NCBI GenBank assembly: GCA_031772625.1
Contig: CM062805.1
Span: 516,564,102 to 516,628,101, forward strand
Origin: Pinus tabuliformis
Lineage: Eukaryota; Streptophyta; Pinopsida; Pinales; Pinaceae
Reading direction: 5' to 3'
DNA length: 64,000 bases
This document shows, piece after piece, positions 1-11,041 of the stretch. The first letter of the stretch is position 1. Each line of letters starts with the position of its first letter. The notes under the pieces were generated by a model that made no database searches, had not been told where the DNA came from, and saw only the letters and a list, made by a program, of their open reading frames with translations. Position numbers and translations under genes: made by a program.

Positions 1-1411
1 CTGGTATGTCTGTACATTGTACTGTGCCATCCTTTTCTGGCTGTACTTCCTTTTTCCTCCATATCTTCAAGCGTGATGATGACATTTTCTCCTTTTGATA
101 TGGTGCCCAAACTTTGTTCCTGCATTCCTTGGCTATATGTCCAAGCTTGTTACATGCATAACATCTTACATGTTTCATATTCCTCCTGTAACAATCAGTA
201 GCTTTGTGACCAAACATATTGCAAGCAAAGCAATATCCATAAAAGTACCTTGATTGAGATGACCTTTCTGCATAATGGTCTTGAAATCTTCTTCTTCTAC
301 ATCTAGCTGCAACATGTCCAAGATTATGACATACATAACATTCAACATTATTCATAGGAGGAGTAAAGGATTTTCTTTGAGGAATCTCTTTCCTTGGTTG
401 ATGATGAGATTGATCTTTCACTTCTTCGTTGATCACTTTAGATTTCCTTTCAGAGTTTCTTGCCTCACCTTGTGAACTAGATTCACCTTCAACAGATTCA
501 TGGAAACCAAGACCAGTCTTTATAGCAGGGGACCTTTGACTACTAAGAATATCATCCAATACTTTAGAGCTATCTTGAAATCGTAAAAGCTTATCCTTTT
601 CTTCTAGTTTACCTTTCAAGATATTTACCTCAACCTGAAGCTGTTCTTCCTTTTCAAGAGATTTCTCTCTCAAAACTTCTTCAGCGTTCCTTCCTTCTTC
701 CATTTGTTCCCTTAGTTTGAGAATCTCTTTTTCTTGTTCTTCATACAGATCCTGCTGCATTTGACGAACTCGGAAGGCACATTCCAGTTGAGATTTTAAG
801 CTGGTGACTTCGTTTTCTTGTTTTGCAATAGCTTGGAGTAGATCTGTATTCTGCTTCTTTGATTCTTCAAGATCTCCTTTTAGTGAGAGGATTGTAGCTT
901 CAAGATTTTCATAGTAGCTGGATCTATCTTTGAGTTTCTTGATGGTTGTGCTTCTTTCGTTGACTTCTTTTCTTAATGATGTCACTTCATGCTGCAATTT
1001 TTGACATTGGTCTTCCTTGTCCTTGAGTAGCTTTCTTACCTTGTTTCCTTCTTCTAGTTGTGCCCTTAGTTTGGTAGCTTCTTCTTTGAAATCACATTCC
1101 TTTTTGTTCAATAGATCTTGTTGATCTCTAATTTTGTCTGTCAGCCTTTTAAATTCTGCCTCTATTTGATATCTTTCTTGTTCACCCATAAGAGCAAATT
1201 CAGTAGTTTCGCTATCACTTTCATCTCTTTCACAAGGAAATATAGCTGGAACATCAGAGGATAACACATTCATACCTGATAATGACTCTGAATCTGATTC
1301 TGAATCTGAAGAGCTTCTTATGCCTAATCCCCAATCGATTCTTCCACTGTCATAGTTCTTCTGAGATGACTTCTTTTTCTTATTAGCTTTCTTCTTAAGC
1401 TTCTTTCCCAT
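1..1411 (-). CDS. gag: Gag-like protein: long coiled coil followed by three CCHC zinc knuckles (partial)
   Basis: One uninterrupted frame of about 470 residues starts at the ATG at 1411 and runs off the left edge. The N-terminus is strongly basic (MGKKLKKKANKKKK), followed by an acidic serine-rich stretch. Residues of roughly 75-300 are rich in Glu, Lys, Leu and Gln with heptad-like spacing, as in a long coiled coil. Near the visible C-terminus are three CX2CX4HX4C knuckles: CYVCHNLGHVAARC, CFACNMFGHKATDC and CYACNKLGHIAKEC. Such knuckles bind the element's RNA during packaging. The usual Copia capsid region (UBN2-type) is not seen between the primer site and the coiled coil. The start is chosen as the first ATG after the primer site. 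The frame looks whole in the part visible; whether protease and pol follow is unknown. Confidence 0.85.
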   Translation of the reverse strand, partial: MGKKLKKKANKKKKSSQKNYDSGRIDWGLGIRSSSDSESDSESLSGMNVLSSDVPAIFPCERDESDSETTEFALMGEQERYQIEAEFKRLTDKIRDQQDLLNKKECDFKEEATKLRAQLEEGNKVRKLLKDKEDQCQKLQHEVTSLRKEVNERSTTIKKLKDRSSYYENLEATILSLKGDLEESKKQNTDLLQAIAKQENEVTSLKSQLECAFRVRQMQQDLYEEQEKEILKLREQMEEGRNAEEVLREKSLEKEEQLQVEVNILKGKLEEKDKLLRFQDSSKVLDDILSSQRSPAIKTGLGFHESVEGESSSQGEARNSERKSKVINEEVKDQSHHQPRKEIPQRKSFTPPMNNVECYVCHNLGHVAARCRRRRFQDHYAERSSQSRYFYGYCFACNMFGHKATDCYRRNMKHVRCYACNKLGHIAKECRNKVWAPYQKEKMSSSRLKIWRKKEVQPEKDGTVQCTDIP

Positions 1412-1455
1412 TGTTCCACAGATCTCCTTCAAGCGATCAAGCTTCTATCAAAGGA

Positions 1456-1470
1456 CCTGCTCCGATACCA
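1456..1470 (-). other. Primer-binding site, initiator-Met tRNA type
   Basis: On the minus strand this reads TGGTATCGGAGCAGG, two bases inside the LTR edge. It matches the plant initiator-Met tRNA 3' end (TGGTATCAGAGC) with one mismatch. Its position fixes the element's direction and the inner LTR boundary. Confidence 0.85.
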
Positions 1471-2159
1471 ATTGTTGGAAATAATACTGAGAGGGGGGGG
1501 TGAATCAGTATTATCATATTAATAAAACTTTTTCATTTCCATAATCAGATTCATATATGCTACTTCCACAACTTCTTATGATTAAGTTAATCGATCTTCA
1601 ATGAGTGCATTAGAACATTATCAACCATATTATCAGTTAACAGATGCAGTAACATAAAGTAGATCATCACACATATGGCACACATATGAACACAATGATG
1701 TAAGGTGGAAACCCAATGCGGGAGAAAACCACCTGCTGCAAGTCATCTCAATCTTCTTCTTAATAAGAAAATTCTTTTACAATATTTGTACTGGTGCAGC
1801 CTTATACCAGTACGGGAGCTACAACCCCCTTTGCTCTTGTACTAGCCGATCCATTTACTAGTACGCAGGCTACTACCTGCTACAATGCTCCAAGATTTCT
1901 TTTAGCTCTTGTACTAGCTTAGATACTAGTACGTAGGCGCCGGCCTACAATCTTCTCCCTCTAAGTACCACGTTTCATCAATTTTCATACTGGATACATT
2001 GAGGCACAACTCATAATCTTGAAAGGCCACATTTCATCCAATTTTCATACTGGACCCAACAACAACATTGAAGCTCAAACAACCTTCTGAAACACCCAAT
2101 CAACTGTAGTAACTAGATCAACAATAATAGGACCAAACCCAGGATGCAACAATGATAAA

Positions 2160-2410
2160 CAAAGATTTTAAGAGAAGGAAGCACCCTGCTCAACTGCTAG
2201 CCTGAGTCCCTGGACGCACCCTGTTCAACTGCTAGCCCGCGTCCCGGACGCACTCTGCTCAACTGCTAGCCTGCGTCCCTCGCTCTGAGTCTTTTGAACT
2301 GCCTGCGTCTCGGCGCACCTGAACCCTTCTGCGCCTGCGTCCGGCGCACCTGAACCGGTTCGCTCCTGCGTCCCGGACGCACCTGAACCCTTACTGCACC
2401 TGCGTCTCTT
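2160..2410. repeat. GC-rich array of short palindromic repeats inside the LTR
   Basis: A motif around CTGCGTCC...GGACGCA recurs about seven times in two unit types. One is roughly 35 bp and contains CTCAACTGCTAGCCTG (three copies). The other is roughly 32 bp and contains GCACCTGAACCC (three copies). Several copies have 6-7-base complementary arms, such as TGCGTCCCGGACGCA near 2371. Two further isolated copies lie at about 2742-2815. The array is far more GC-rich than its surroundings. Confidence 0.75.
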
Positions 2411-2584
2411 TAGATATGAAAGATATTAAGACTTCAAGACTAACCCAAACAGTCAGATCTACAGATCTGATCGTGCGCCATAGCGATCATAGTCCATTAG
2501 AAGATTCGCCTTCATAGATCTGGACTAGATCTCACCAAAAGATATTCAACAAAGATGGTGCATAATCCAAATGAACTCCTTTGC

Positions 2585-2592
2585 TTTATATA
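2585..2592 (-). promoter_or_regulatory. TATA-like box in the LTR
   Basis: Minus-strand TATATAAA lies just before the GC-rich array in the direction of transcription, where an LTR promoter is expected. The call rests on sequence and position only. Confidence 0.4.
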
Positions 2593-3445
2593 GGTAAGCT
2601 CCTCCCCAAAACATGGAACAATACCACGAGCCGACACCATAGAAACGCAAAACCGTCGGCTAGATACCACACAAGAAACCCCCACGTGCTTTCCTCTGCC
2701 TTGATATGTGTGCACTGGGTGGACACACCCCCTAAACGGCTGGCCTGCGTCTCTGGACGCGGGTTCTGCATGGATTACCTGCGGGGACGCACTTTCTGTA
2801 AGGTGTACCTGCGTCCTTCATAATTTCAACAATATTTGAGCCTCTGCTTACAAAGAGCTTGCCATTTGATTCCTTTGAGCTATCCTGTAATATGTCACAT
2901 CTGATATCTCTTCTGTAGATTCATCTGAATGTATATAAGTGAGATGATCTTCTATGAGAGTGTTGCCATCAAGTACAACATATGCATCATAATGCCAACA
3001 CTACCACCATGTTACATCGTACATAAAAATATGGGCTAATATCGTAACTTGATGGGTTCAAACCTAAGGCACAATAAAGATGGCAAGGATGGTCAATAAT
3101 GCAACAAAGATGGCAATGAGAGACCTACCTGTATATGTGAGGTTCTAAATAAATGCACCTAATGTCCAGTGGATGTCACAATAAAAACGCCACCCTATCT
3201 TGTAAAATCCATCTCGAAAGACTAGATCCATGGTTAAAACACATAACAAAAGAAATAAAACATGGATTAGCTAAAAACATAACCATATATTTTTATTTTT
3301 TGAGTTTTATAATTTATTTTTGGAATTTTTTTGCATAGGTGATGTACTAAAAAATTTCTTGCACAACACAACAAACCAAAAGTAGAGAAAAACATCACAC
3401 ATACTTTGATGTGCAATATGTACAAGAGTAACTTGGTGTAACAGG

Positions 3446-3982
3446 TCACGTCAAGGTGTGTCCATTGTTGGGAACAGGCCAAGGGTTCCCATACATGAAC
3501 TCATCAAGGAGTAGAGGTACCATATGGTGCACCATGATGGGGCCATGCCATAAAAAATTGAATTTCACGATTCCTAAAGGTTGATGATACCATGAAAAAC
3601 CTAGTACCATAGTGTTATTAGGAATGACTTGAGGACATACAAAGTGAGTGGTCTCATGGGCTAGTGTGCCTCCTTGATAAGGAATATCAAGACATAAAGG
3701 GGATACAAGACCCTCGTTGACAAGAAGAGATGAGTTGGAAAATTTATTGGCAAGTTCAACATTAGAAACCCAAAACTTGACTCGGTCTATACTTAACACT
3801 TCTAGGGATGGCCAAGAAAATCCCCCTTGGGTCGATTCAATATTTTTATTGAAAATATCTACCTTTTCTAAATTTGGGATACCAGAGGCATCAAGAGGCA
3901 TAATCTTCATAGGAAATACCAATAGTATCCATGACCTCCAACATGACTTGCTGAGAAGGAGGCTCATCATCGAGGAAATCAT
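3446..3982 (-). pseudogene. 178-residue frame downstream of the protease remnant, not recognised
   Basis: This is one of the longer frames in this part. It lies on the same strand as the gag and protease remnants and after them, where a Gypsy protease-RT linker would sit. No motif identifies it. It may be linker sequence of the same element or chance. Confidence 0.3.
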
Positions 3983-4439
3983 GGAATAGGAGGAGTAACG
4001 ATCTATTTGGCTAAAGGATCCTAACCATAATCCATATTGGAATGGAGTTTATGACGACTGTTAGGAGGTACTAATGAGACTAACAAACAAGAATCCTCTT
4101 CTGGTTAGGGTGGCATATGCTCACCATACTAATCTACATCCAAAGGAGAAGGCACCACCTAAGGGTCAAGAAATAGATGGGGTCAATAGGTGTTGAAAGT
4201 GGCCATGTGCATAGGAGTGATAGAAGAAGAAGGAATGTCATGTGGGGGTAAAGGAAAGACACTGATAAAATATGAGATATTAAATAGTCCTATACCAACA
4301 TTCTCATAAGCTCCAAGATCATCTCCAATGAGTGACACAAAATTTCTTGCAGTGGTAGTCATGGTCGAAGGGATACAATAGTCTAATTCCTCGATCATGA
4401 TAATGTTTCATTCATGGGGAAATTAGAGCACATGAAACA

Positions 4440-4800
4440 TCAAATAAATGAAAATACACATGGCATAAAACCAACTACGACCAATGAGAAAGTTATAGCC
4501 TAAGGGAGAATCGACAACTTCAACATCAACATAGGTAGTCTTTCCCCTTAGCTCGATGGAAAACTTTATAGAACATGCTAGGGCATGAAATCATGTCTAT
4601 CAAAGGCATATAATGTAGTACTTGACTTAGTGAGTACTGAAGAACCAATAGATTTCTAGCATTATGCATTAATGACACAAGTAGAAGACCCTTCATTCAC
4701 TAGAGTACAATATATGTTGTTATGAAAGATACACACCATAATCTGAAAAGCTACCAAATGGGAGAGCTTATAATGAGGGTGCCAATGTCAAATATTATCA
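4440..4800 (-). pseudogene. Gypsy aspartic protease remnant
   Basis: Minus-strand translation shows pieces resembling the retropepsin region of plant Gypsy elements: a decayed active-site segment (LVNEGSSTCVINA-like) and, about 60 codons on, NFLIGRSWFYAM, the counterpart of the LLLGRDYIYVMEA segment in the element at 34.3 kb. The region is decayed and certainly inactive. Confidence 0.6.
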
Positions 4801-5829
4801 AAACAAGCTCTAAGGAATCCAACCCTCTAATAGCGACCAACAAGGCTTTGGGCTACATAGGATAGATCTAAAAAACCTCCAAAGCAAACATGGCACATGG
4901 TACTTGGTCTAGATCCTCAAAAATACTATAATTTTGGTCAGCTTGCACATTAATATTATGTGTTGAATTATAGATAACACCCTTATGGGGTGAAATGCGA
5001 GTTCCATAGTCTTATCTTGTATGGTAGGTCAAGTGGAAGCAACAAGGATGACTAAATCCTTAGGAGCAGAACTCGATTCAGGAGGCTCATAGGATTTTTC
5101 TCTCCTAGACAAGTTGACTTGTTCATTGATCATGTAAATAGGTGCATTATTTCTAGTCAGATAAAAGGGTTCCCCATGATTTCCCTCGAGGTTAAGTTGA
5201 GGCACTTACGCAACATTTTTTGTTGTGGTTGGGTGAGGAATAGATGGGTCAAAACTTCAATTTGTTGGATGGATACCAATGGTGCAAGAATGTGATGCAC
5301 TTCATCCATACGAGGGAACTCATGATTTAAGTGTTCTCTCTAACAATTCCCAAAAGGAAACTTAATATTTTTATGATTCTCATTTGTGCCCCCACCCTCA
5401 TTAGGTTGGTTTTGGTTATTCTGTTGAGCAGGTTTCTTCTTTTTCTTATTCTTTTTCTACTTACTATCGGGTTGATGAGGATCCATAGGTGTTATGGACT
5501 TCACTGTGAGAACCTCGATGGAATACTTACAAGAAGGTATTTGTTGAGAACTAGATGACCTTGTTGAGGCTTGAGACGTGACACCCAAGTTAACCTACTT
5601 GAGCAACTAGATGGCTCACAATATCAAAAGAATCGAAACCAATAACATAATTAAAGTGTGGTTCCACCTTAGGTAGTTTTTTATCTATAGAAGTTCAAGG
5701 AGAATTGGGAATGATCTCATATAAAGTGATAAACTGAGAGTAAATCAGATCATGGTGTTGAACATGTAATATTTCATGCTCCTCAGTTACCTCAATAATC
5801 ATAATGACATCCTTAGCTATAGGAGGCAG

Positions 5830-6405
5830 AAGGGATCAAGTGAACTAGTCTCTAAGAACATCATTTGGAAGCCTAGTTCATACTAACCTTTTGCATTTGT
5901 GCCACTCATAGATGTGGTCAAATATACGAGTAGAAACTTCTTGTTTGAAGTTCAATAAAAAATCATTCCAATATTCTGCCTAGTGGGTAACTAGAAGTGG
6001 TTCAAGAAATTAAAATCCACGGAAGCAAAGTCACCATAGGATGCTCGATTGAGATTTATATACCATTTTGCAGCATCCTTGATCAGGTTTTTTTGGAAGA
6101 GTCTCAACCTCAAAGAATTATCCATCAAAGAGTTAGATGAACACCATAAATTATAGGTGGTGATATGTGTGGAAGGATTTCAAGTTTCTTTGGAAGAGTC
6201 TCAACCTTATAGAATTATCGATCAAAGAGTTAGATGAATGCCATAAATGATAAGTGGTGATATGTGTGGAAGGATTCTCTACTAGCTTCCCTTCAAACTT
6301 AGGAATATCATATGGTAACTTGGTCGACATAGGTGGCCACCTAGGATCATGACTGATGAGTTCATTTATCAGCTTATCCAAATCTAGTAAATCAAGACAT
6401 GTCAA
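5830..6405 (-). pseudogene. gag: Gypsy gag capsid remnant
   Basis: An 84-residue minus-strand frame (6405-6151) contains PPMSTKLPYDIPKFEGK and HITTYHLWHSSNSL, recognisable from the retrotransposon gag domain of plant Gypsy elements. Weaker matches continue to about 5830 (AKWYINL-like and LNHF-like segments). In the intact family this domain forms the particle shell. The remnant is broken many times and holds an internal tandem duplication (6088-6280). Confidence 0.7.
6088..6280. repeat. Tandem duplication, about 96-bp unit, two copies
   Basis: Two adjacent copies share TTTGGAAGAGTCTCAACCT, ATCAAAGAGTTAGATGAA and GTGATATGTGTGGAAGGATT in the same order. They differ by roughly a tenth of positions, so the duplication is not recent. 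It lies within the gag remnant. Confidence 0.75.
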
Positions 6406-6410
6406 AAAAG

Positions 6411-9400
6411 TAATTTAATGTTGACTAAATGAATCATAAGGGAAGTAACTCCCTAACAGACCATATGGCCCCCCCATAGAATAGTTAAAAGAAGACGATT
6501 GTGAACCAAGGTTATAGTTCATCTTAGTGTATTAATATGCTAAGACTTTAGATGTAGTGTAAGGACTTTTGTCCCAAGGGTAAGTACCCCAAAAGAATGA
6601 AGAACCCCTAAAAGCTTCATTTCCTATAGGGTTGTACCCAATAGTAGAGGAAAAACCTCTCTATGTAGAAGCACTACTGTAAGCATAGTGGGACTAATGG
6701 AGAAATTTCCCCTAGGTATACTAGCCCCCCAAAGGAAAAGGAACCTCTAGAGTAAGACATCCCTCCAAACATTAAACTATTCCAGGGCTAATAGTTACTA
6801 CCAAAAACATAGTTACTCCCAACCTAGTTGGAAGACACAAAATACCCTCCTAATAAGTTCCCAGCAGTAGAAATTCATGTGCTAAAAGTAGGTAGGAATC
6901 GTAGGTTGAGATGAGATAGGAGTGAATTTCATAGCTACTGTAGATTGAATAGGGTTCACCCCCACTCCAAACACAAATCTAGAGGAAGTCATAAACACCA
7001 AAAAAAAAAAAAAAGTTAAAAACTTATTGGGGTTATAGACTTAACTAATGGAATGCCCCAAGAATAAGTGAGAGGTGTAGTAGGAGATAAGGATCTTGCC
7101 ACACTAAGCAGTGCTAAATATGAATGGCAGTAGATACTATCACTATAGAGGGTAAAGAGGGACCCATATTCCCCATAGAAGAATAAGTTCTTTGATTATA
7201 CATATTATAAGAAAATAAATGGATCAGTGCCATAATCTCTCAACTACACTCAAACTAGACTGGGAGGTTTAGTCAAAGGTGGGTTTACATGTCGTAAGTA
7301 AGGACTTGTTTCAAATTCCTAAACAGTAACAAGATCTTCCTCCCTAGGACCAAGGTTATCTCCCCAAACTGAGTATGGAATGAGTCCTTTGTTGCTAGAA
7401 TTATCATTTTTCTATGTAGTGGTGGACCTACCTCTTCAGTATGAAGGCCTAATAATCAATGTGAACATTGGAGTCTTTTTTCATCCATGGTGAATATATG
7501 TTTATTATAAAATTAAGACAATTAAGACACCCCTGAGATGAGAAAACACAAACAAATAGAGATAGAGAAGGGACCTTCCTGCTGTCAAAGCTTGGTTCAT
7601 CGGACCTAGGTCGAAAGAGAAGATATGGTTGGGGCAATTAAGTTAGTTACTTTCTGAAAGTTCCTTTTAGAACAGGCACAAGTACCCTCACAAGTAGTGG
7701 AGCACCCCCTAAGAGGACCAAGTGAGTTTGACCGTTTACACTGGGTACAACAAGGACATTCCCCTCACCATCACCACTGTCAGCTACCAAGGAAAGGCCA
7801 CTAGGGCTATAACTGATAGAAATCTCCTTGGGGGAATCATATTAAGTCAGATTCACACATAAGGAAAATGAAACTAAGTCGAAAACCACTTAATATATTT
7901 CTCAAATCGTGATGTATTCTTTCTAGGTGAGTCCCCAAGTATTATAGTGAAAAATGCTAATAACACCCACCAAAATAGGTAAATTGTGCCACCAAGACAA
8001 ACGAAGTGGGCTATATCACTCTATTGGCCTCAATGTGATCTCGTGCATGACCTCTTGTTTGGAAGGATTCCTAAGAAATGCATAGCAACAAGTGAATTTT
8101 ACCTCTCTAAGGCAAGATGTTAGGTATTTTTTTTGGTCTTGGAGTAGTTAACCTCATACCCCTATTCCAAGACCCTAGAATATGCTACTCTTGGTGTGCT
8201 ACTAATGAAAAAGAAAAATTCTCAAATATATTTTACTAAACATTAATTTTAAGGGGGGTTTTTTACTCAACAAGGTAGCATCATGCAACCAAGATGGTGT
8301 GAATAGACTTAAGACCCAATCCCTAATGCACATTATATGAAAATAAAATAAAATTATTTTCCCTTAGATGAACTCTAGTTAGAAAAGGAAAGAGAGACTT
8401 TTCCTTTTCAAATGAAAATAGAAACCTCACACTATATTAATAATCACTCTTTTGAAATTCACTAATCTTATAAGAAAAATACCCAAAAAATAATCCAAGA
8501 AACTCACTTGAAAAAGAGATCAAAATGGAATACAAAGCACTCAAAATATCTAAATTTGGATTTGCAATCAAAATATCACAAAAAGAAAACAAATTATCAC
8601 AAAAAGCAAACAAAAGAAGGCTTGTAATATGCAAAAGTAAGTTCAAAGTAAGCATCAAGGTTGCAGCTCAATGGATAGCAAAAGGAAGCATAATCAATGA
8701 TCTATAATGGTCAGCAAAACCTAACCCTAACTCAAGGAAAAGACAAGGAACGAATGGAAATCCAAGGGAAATATTTGGATATGATAATATGAGTATATCT
8801 AGAAGGTTCAACTAGACATTTCTAGCCCCAATTTGCACAACCATAACAAATATAAAGTAAAAGGACCACTTAGAGCAAGCAAATCCAAACAAAATACTTT
8901 CAATAGAAGCAAACAAAAATGAGAAAATGATTAGATTCAACAAGAGGTAAGAGTCTTGATTCAAATATGAGATAGACCTGAACTATAATTAACAACAAGA
9001 ATATAGATCCAAAGAACCAAGGCAAGATGTCAAGGGTAAGCCCCTCAAAACAAGGAAAAACAACATGAAGGAAAAACTAAAATTAAAAACCAAGTAGATA
9101 TAATTCAAAACAAGAGTTCTAAACTAGATATGAGGTAGATCTGAAATGTAAGGAACACTAAGAATATAGATACAAAAAGTAACAATAAGATATTGAGGAA
9201 AAGTTCCCCAAAACCAAGAAAAACAGGTTCAAAAGAAAACTTAAAATCGAAAACCAAATAGATCGAATTCAAAACAAAATATCCAAACTAGGTCTCAAGT
9301 GGATCTAAAATGTAACAGAGGGCACAAAAATAGAACTAAAACAAAATATCAAAATCTGATGGAAAAACCCTCAAAAAACCTAAGTTTTAGGAATTCACAC

Positions 9401-9913
9401 AGGTTAATTAGTAATCAACAAGAGTAATTTATGCAAATGAATTGAATAAGTTAAGAAATCTTTAGAATAATTTTCCCATTTCCAATTCATAAAGTTGATC
9501 CGTCAATGTGATCTCCTTGATAATAAGAAAGTCTAGAAGGCCCAAGATCTACACTAGTTTCTAAGGGCTCATTAGCGTAAACTACTCTATTTATGCACAA
9601 AGATTCAAGTTAATTACATAATTTTCACAAGGCTAGCCAGTTTAAATGATAAAGAAAAGTCAAAATCAAAGTTAAAGGACATGCATAAAGGTCAACATTA
9701 CAAATTCAAATGTAGTTTACTCATATGTGGGTAAATAGGGTTATAACAATATCTTTGAAATTGTTCTGAACCAAGATCTAAAATTTTAACTATATTTTGC
9801 ATGAGATTTCTCCACAACATGGTCTAAATTTCACCCCCTAAAACCTCCCAAAAAATGTTATAGAAAAAATGCCAAGATGCCTTGTTCGAAGTATCAAAAC
9901 CCTAAGTTGGTAT
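6411..9913. other. No gene seen: A-rich, decayed sequence
   Basis: Only short frames occur, none with recognisable motifs, on either strand. The stretch 8200-9400 is strongly A-rich on the plus strand, with loosely repeated phrases around AGATCTGAAATGTAA and AAAACCAA. A run of 15 A lies at about 7000. This could be untranslated leader of the Gypsy to its left or of the chromovirus-like element whose primer site is at 9914; I cannot tell which. Confidence 0.5.
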
Positions 9914-10013
9914 GCTTTGGTACCAAATGTATGAACCTTGCTTCTTAGGAACAAATAATTATAGTCCTCCTCGAGTGGAAAACCTCATTTTATAATGAAC
10001 AAAATATGTAATA
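9914..10013 (-). mobile_element. Primer site and LTR stub of a chromovirus-like element
   Basis: Plus-strand positions 9914-9927 are the complement of a decayed initiator-Met primer site (TTTGGTACCAAAGC on the minus strand). An LTR start, TGTATGAACC, follows at 9928. Both the leader just left of it (a phrase around CAAAACCCTA) and the LTR stub (CCTCGAGTGGAAAACCTC, ATAATGAACAA) resemble the chromovirus at 54382-60254, where the same elements stand in the same order. The stub ends where the Copia LTR begins at 10014. Confidence 0.6.
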
Positions 10014-10936
10014 TGTTGATTTTTTTTAGCATCAAGAGGTATTATCACATGCCAAAAGGCCCCTAAGACATAAAAAGAAAATTATCGCCATAAAAAATTA
10101 AAATTATGTATTTTTGGGCTTTATGTAGGCCCCAAAGTCAAGTTGGCCCCACAATGAAGGGTTGTGAATTTTGGTAAAAAATTCACCCATTTGACTAATA
10201 TAAAAACACAATGTGACCTCCACATTTGGATCAATTTGACCAACACACATTATTCTATTTTTTAATCCATGTTTGCAGATTCAAAGAGGAAGAAATATAA
10301 AGGTTAACCAAAATAAAGAGGTTGACATTTGACCAATTTTGACCTACTCTGTTTAATCAAGATCCTATTGAGTTTGACTAGTTTTGGGTGTTGAAAAAGG
10401 GGCAAGTTTAACCACATAAGAAAGGGTACTTTGACAACATATTTAAGTTGCAGTCGACCATAATTGACCACGGTTGACCACAAAACTTTGATCGTAGGAC
10501 CGAGTTGACATCAGGCTGAATTTCACATTGTTGATCAATATTGACCAAAATTAAATTCTCTAATATTTAGAGGTTTTGCCAACATTGACTAAGCTAGTAT
10601 TTGACCAAGTTTGACTATTATCTTGGGCTTGAATTTACGGCACAAATTTCATGAATTCTTGGATTTGTAAATATTGTTGAAGAACAATTTCTCCGTAGAA
10701 GGAGTTGTTGGGGTTTTCCCAAGGTTGAGTTTTCATAGGGTAATTTTGTATTTTCTATTGTGCATTTTTGTCTCTTTCTGATCCTGTTGTTTTCATTTCA
10801 ATATTGTAGATATTTTTTGTTTTTAATTACTTAATGATATATGCGATATAAGATAATTGAATTGGAATTCATTGGAAAGTAATTATCAAGATAATAATAT
10901 TAGTTTAGACTTTTCATTATTGTAGAAAAATCAACA
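10014..10936 (+). repeat. 5' LTR of the decayed Copia, 923 bp
   Basis: It starts TGTTGATTTT and ends AAATCAACA, giving a 6-bp inverted repeat at the tips, and a primer site follows at once. Its first roughly 400 bp recur at 14766-15149. It contains many TTTGACCAA-type phrases on alternating strands (10300-10620). Confidence 0.85.
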
Positions 10937-10949
10937 TGGTATTATAGCC
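10937..10949 (+). other. Primer-binding site (initiator-Met type, decayed)
   Basis: TGGTATTATAGCC directly follows the LTR end; the consensus is TGGTATCAGAGCC. The position and partial match support a Copia identity. Confidence 0.75.
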
Positions 10950-11041
10950 TTGTTGAAAGAACATCCCACTAAAGAGAAAAGTATCCAAGATCATAATTGG
11001 GAAGTCAACTTTAGAGATAAGATCAACGACCTAATTGATTT

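Larger units (their letters stand above)
1..3000 (-). mobile_element. 5' end of a Copia-type LTR retrotransposon, continuing off the left edge
   Basis: Reading on the minus strand from right to left there is an LTR (3000 to 1473), a two-base spacer, a primer-binding site matching initiator-Met tRNA, and about 45 bases later a gag-like frame that is open to the window edge. The LTR tips are inverted repeats, TGTTGG and CCAACA. The primer type fits Copia, though some Gypsy chromoviruses use it too, so the superfamily is likely rather than proven without pol. The visible part looks whole. The other LTR is outside the window, so neither age nor target duplication can be judged. Confidence 0.85.
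1473..3000 (-). repeat. 5' LTR, 1528 bp
   Basis: The LTR begins TGTTGGAAATAATACTG and ends AATGCCAACA, so its tips form a 6-bp inverted repeat. It carries a run of eight G at about 1493-1500, a GC-rich palindromic array (2160-2410) and a TATA-like box on the minus strand (2585-2592). Small frames within it (for example 2512-2823) lie in this noncoding repeat and are not treated as genes. Confidence 0.85.
3446..6410 (-). mobile_element. Decayed Ty3/Gypsy element (gag-protease part)
   Basis: Minus-strand remnants occur in the order expected for Gypsy: gag capsid (6405-5830), then an aspartic protease region (4800-4440), then a frame of unclear identity (3982-3446). The element is badly broken, with many breaks, and no LTR of its own could be matched. 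The left side abuts the LTR that ends at 3000. RT and integrase are not seen. It looks among the oldest elements in the window. Confidence 0.7.

Noticed and set aside
2512-2823. Frames on both strands near the left end
   Set aside because: Inside the LTR and its GC-rich array; composition explains the lack of stops.
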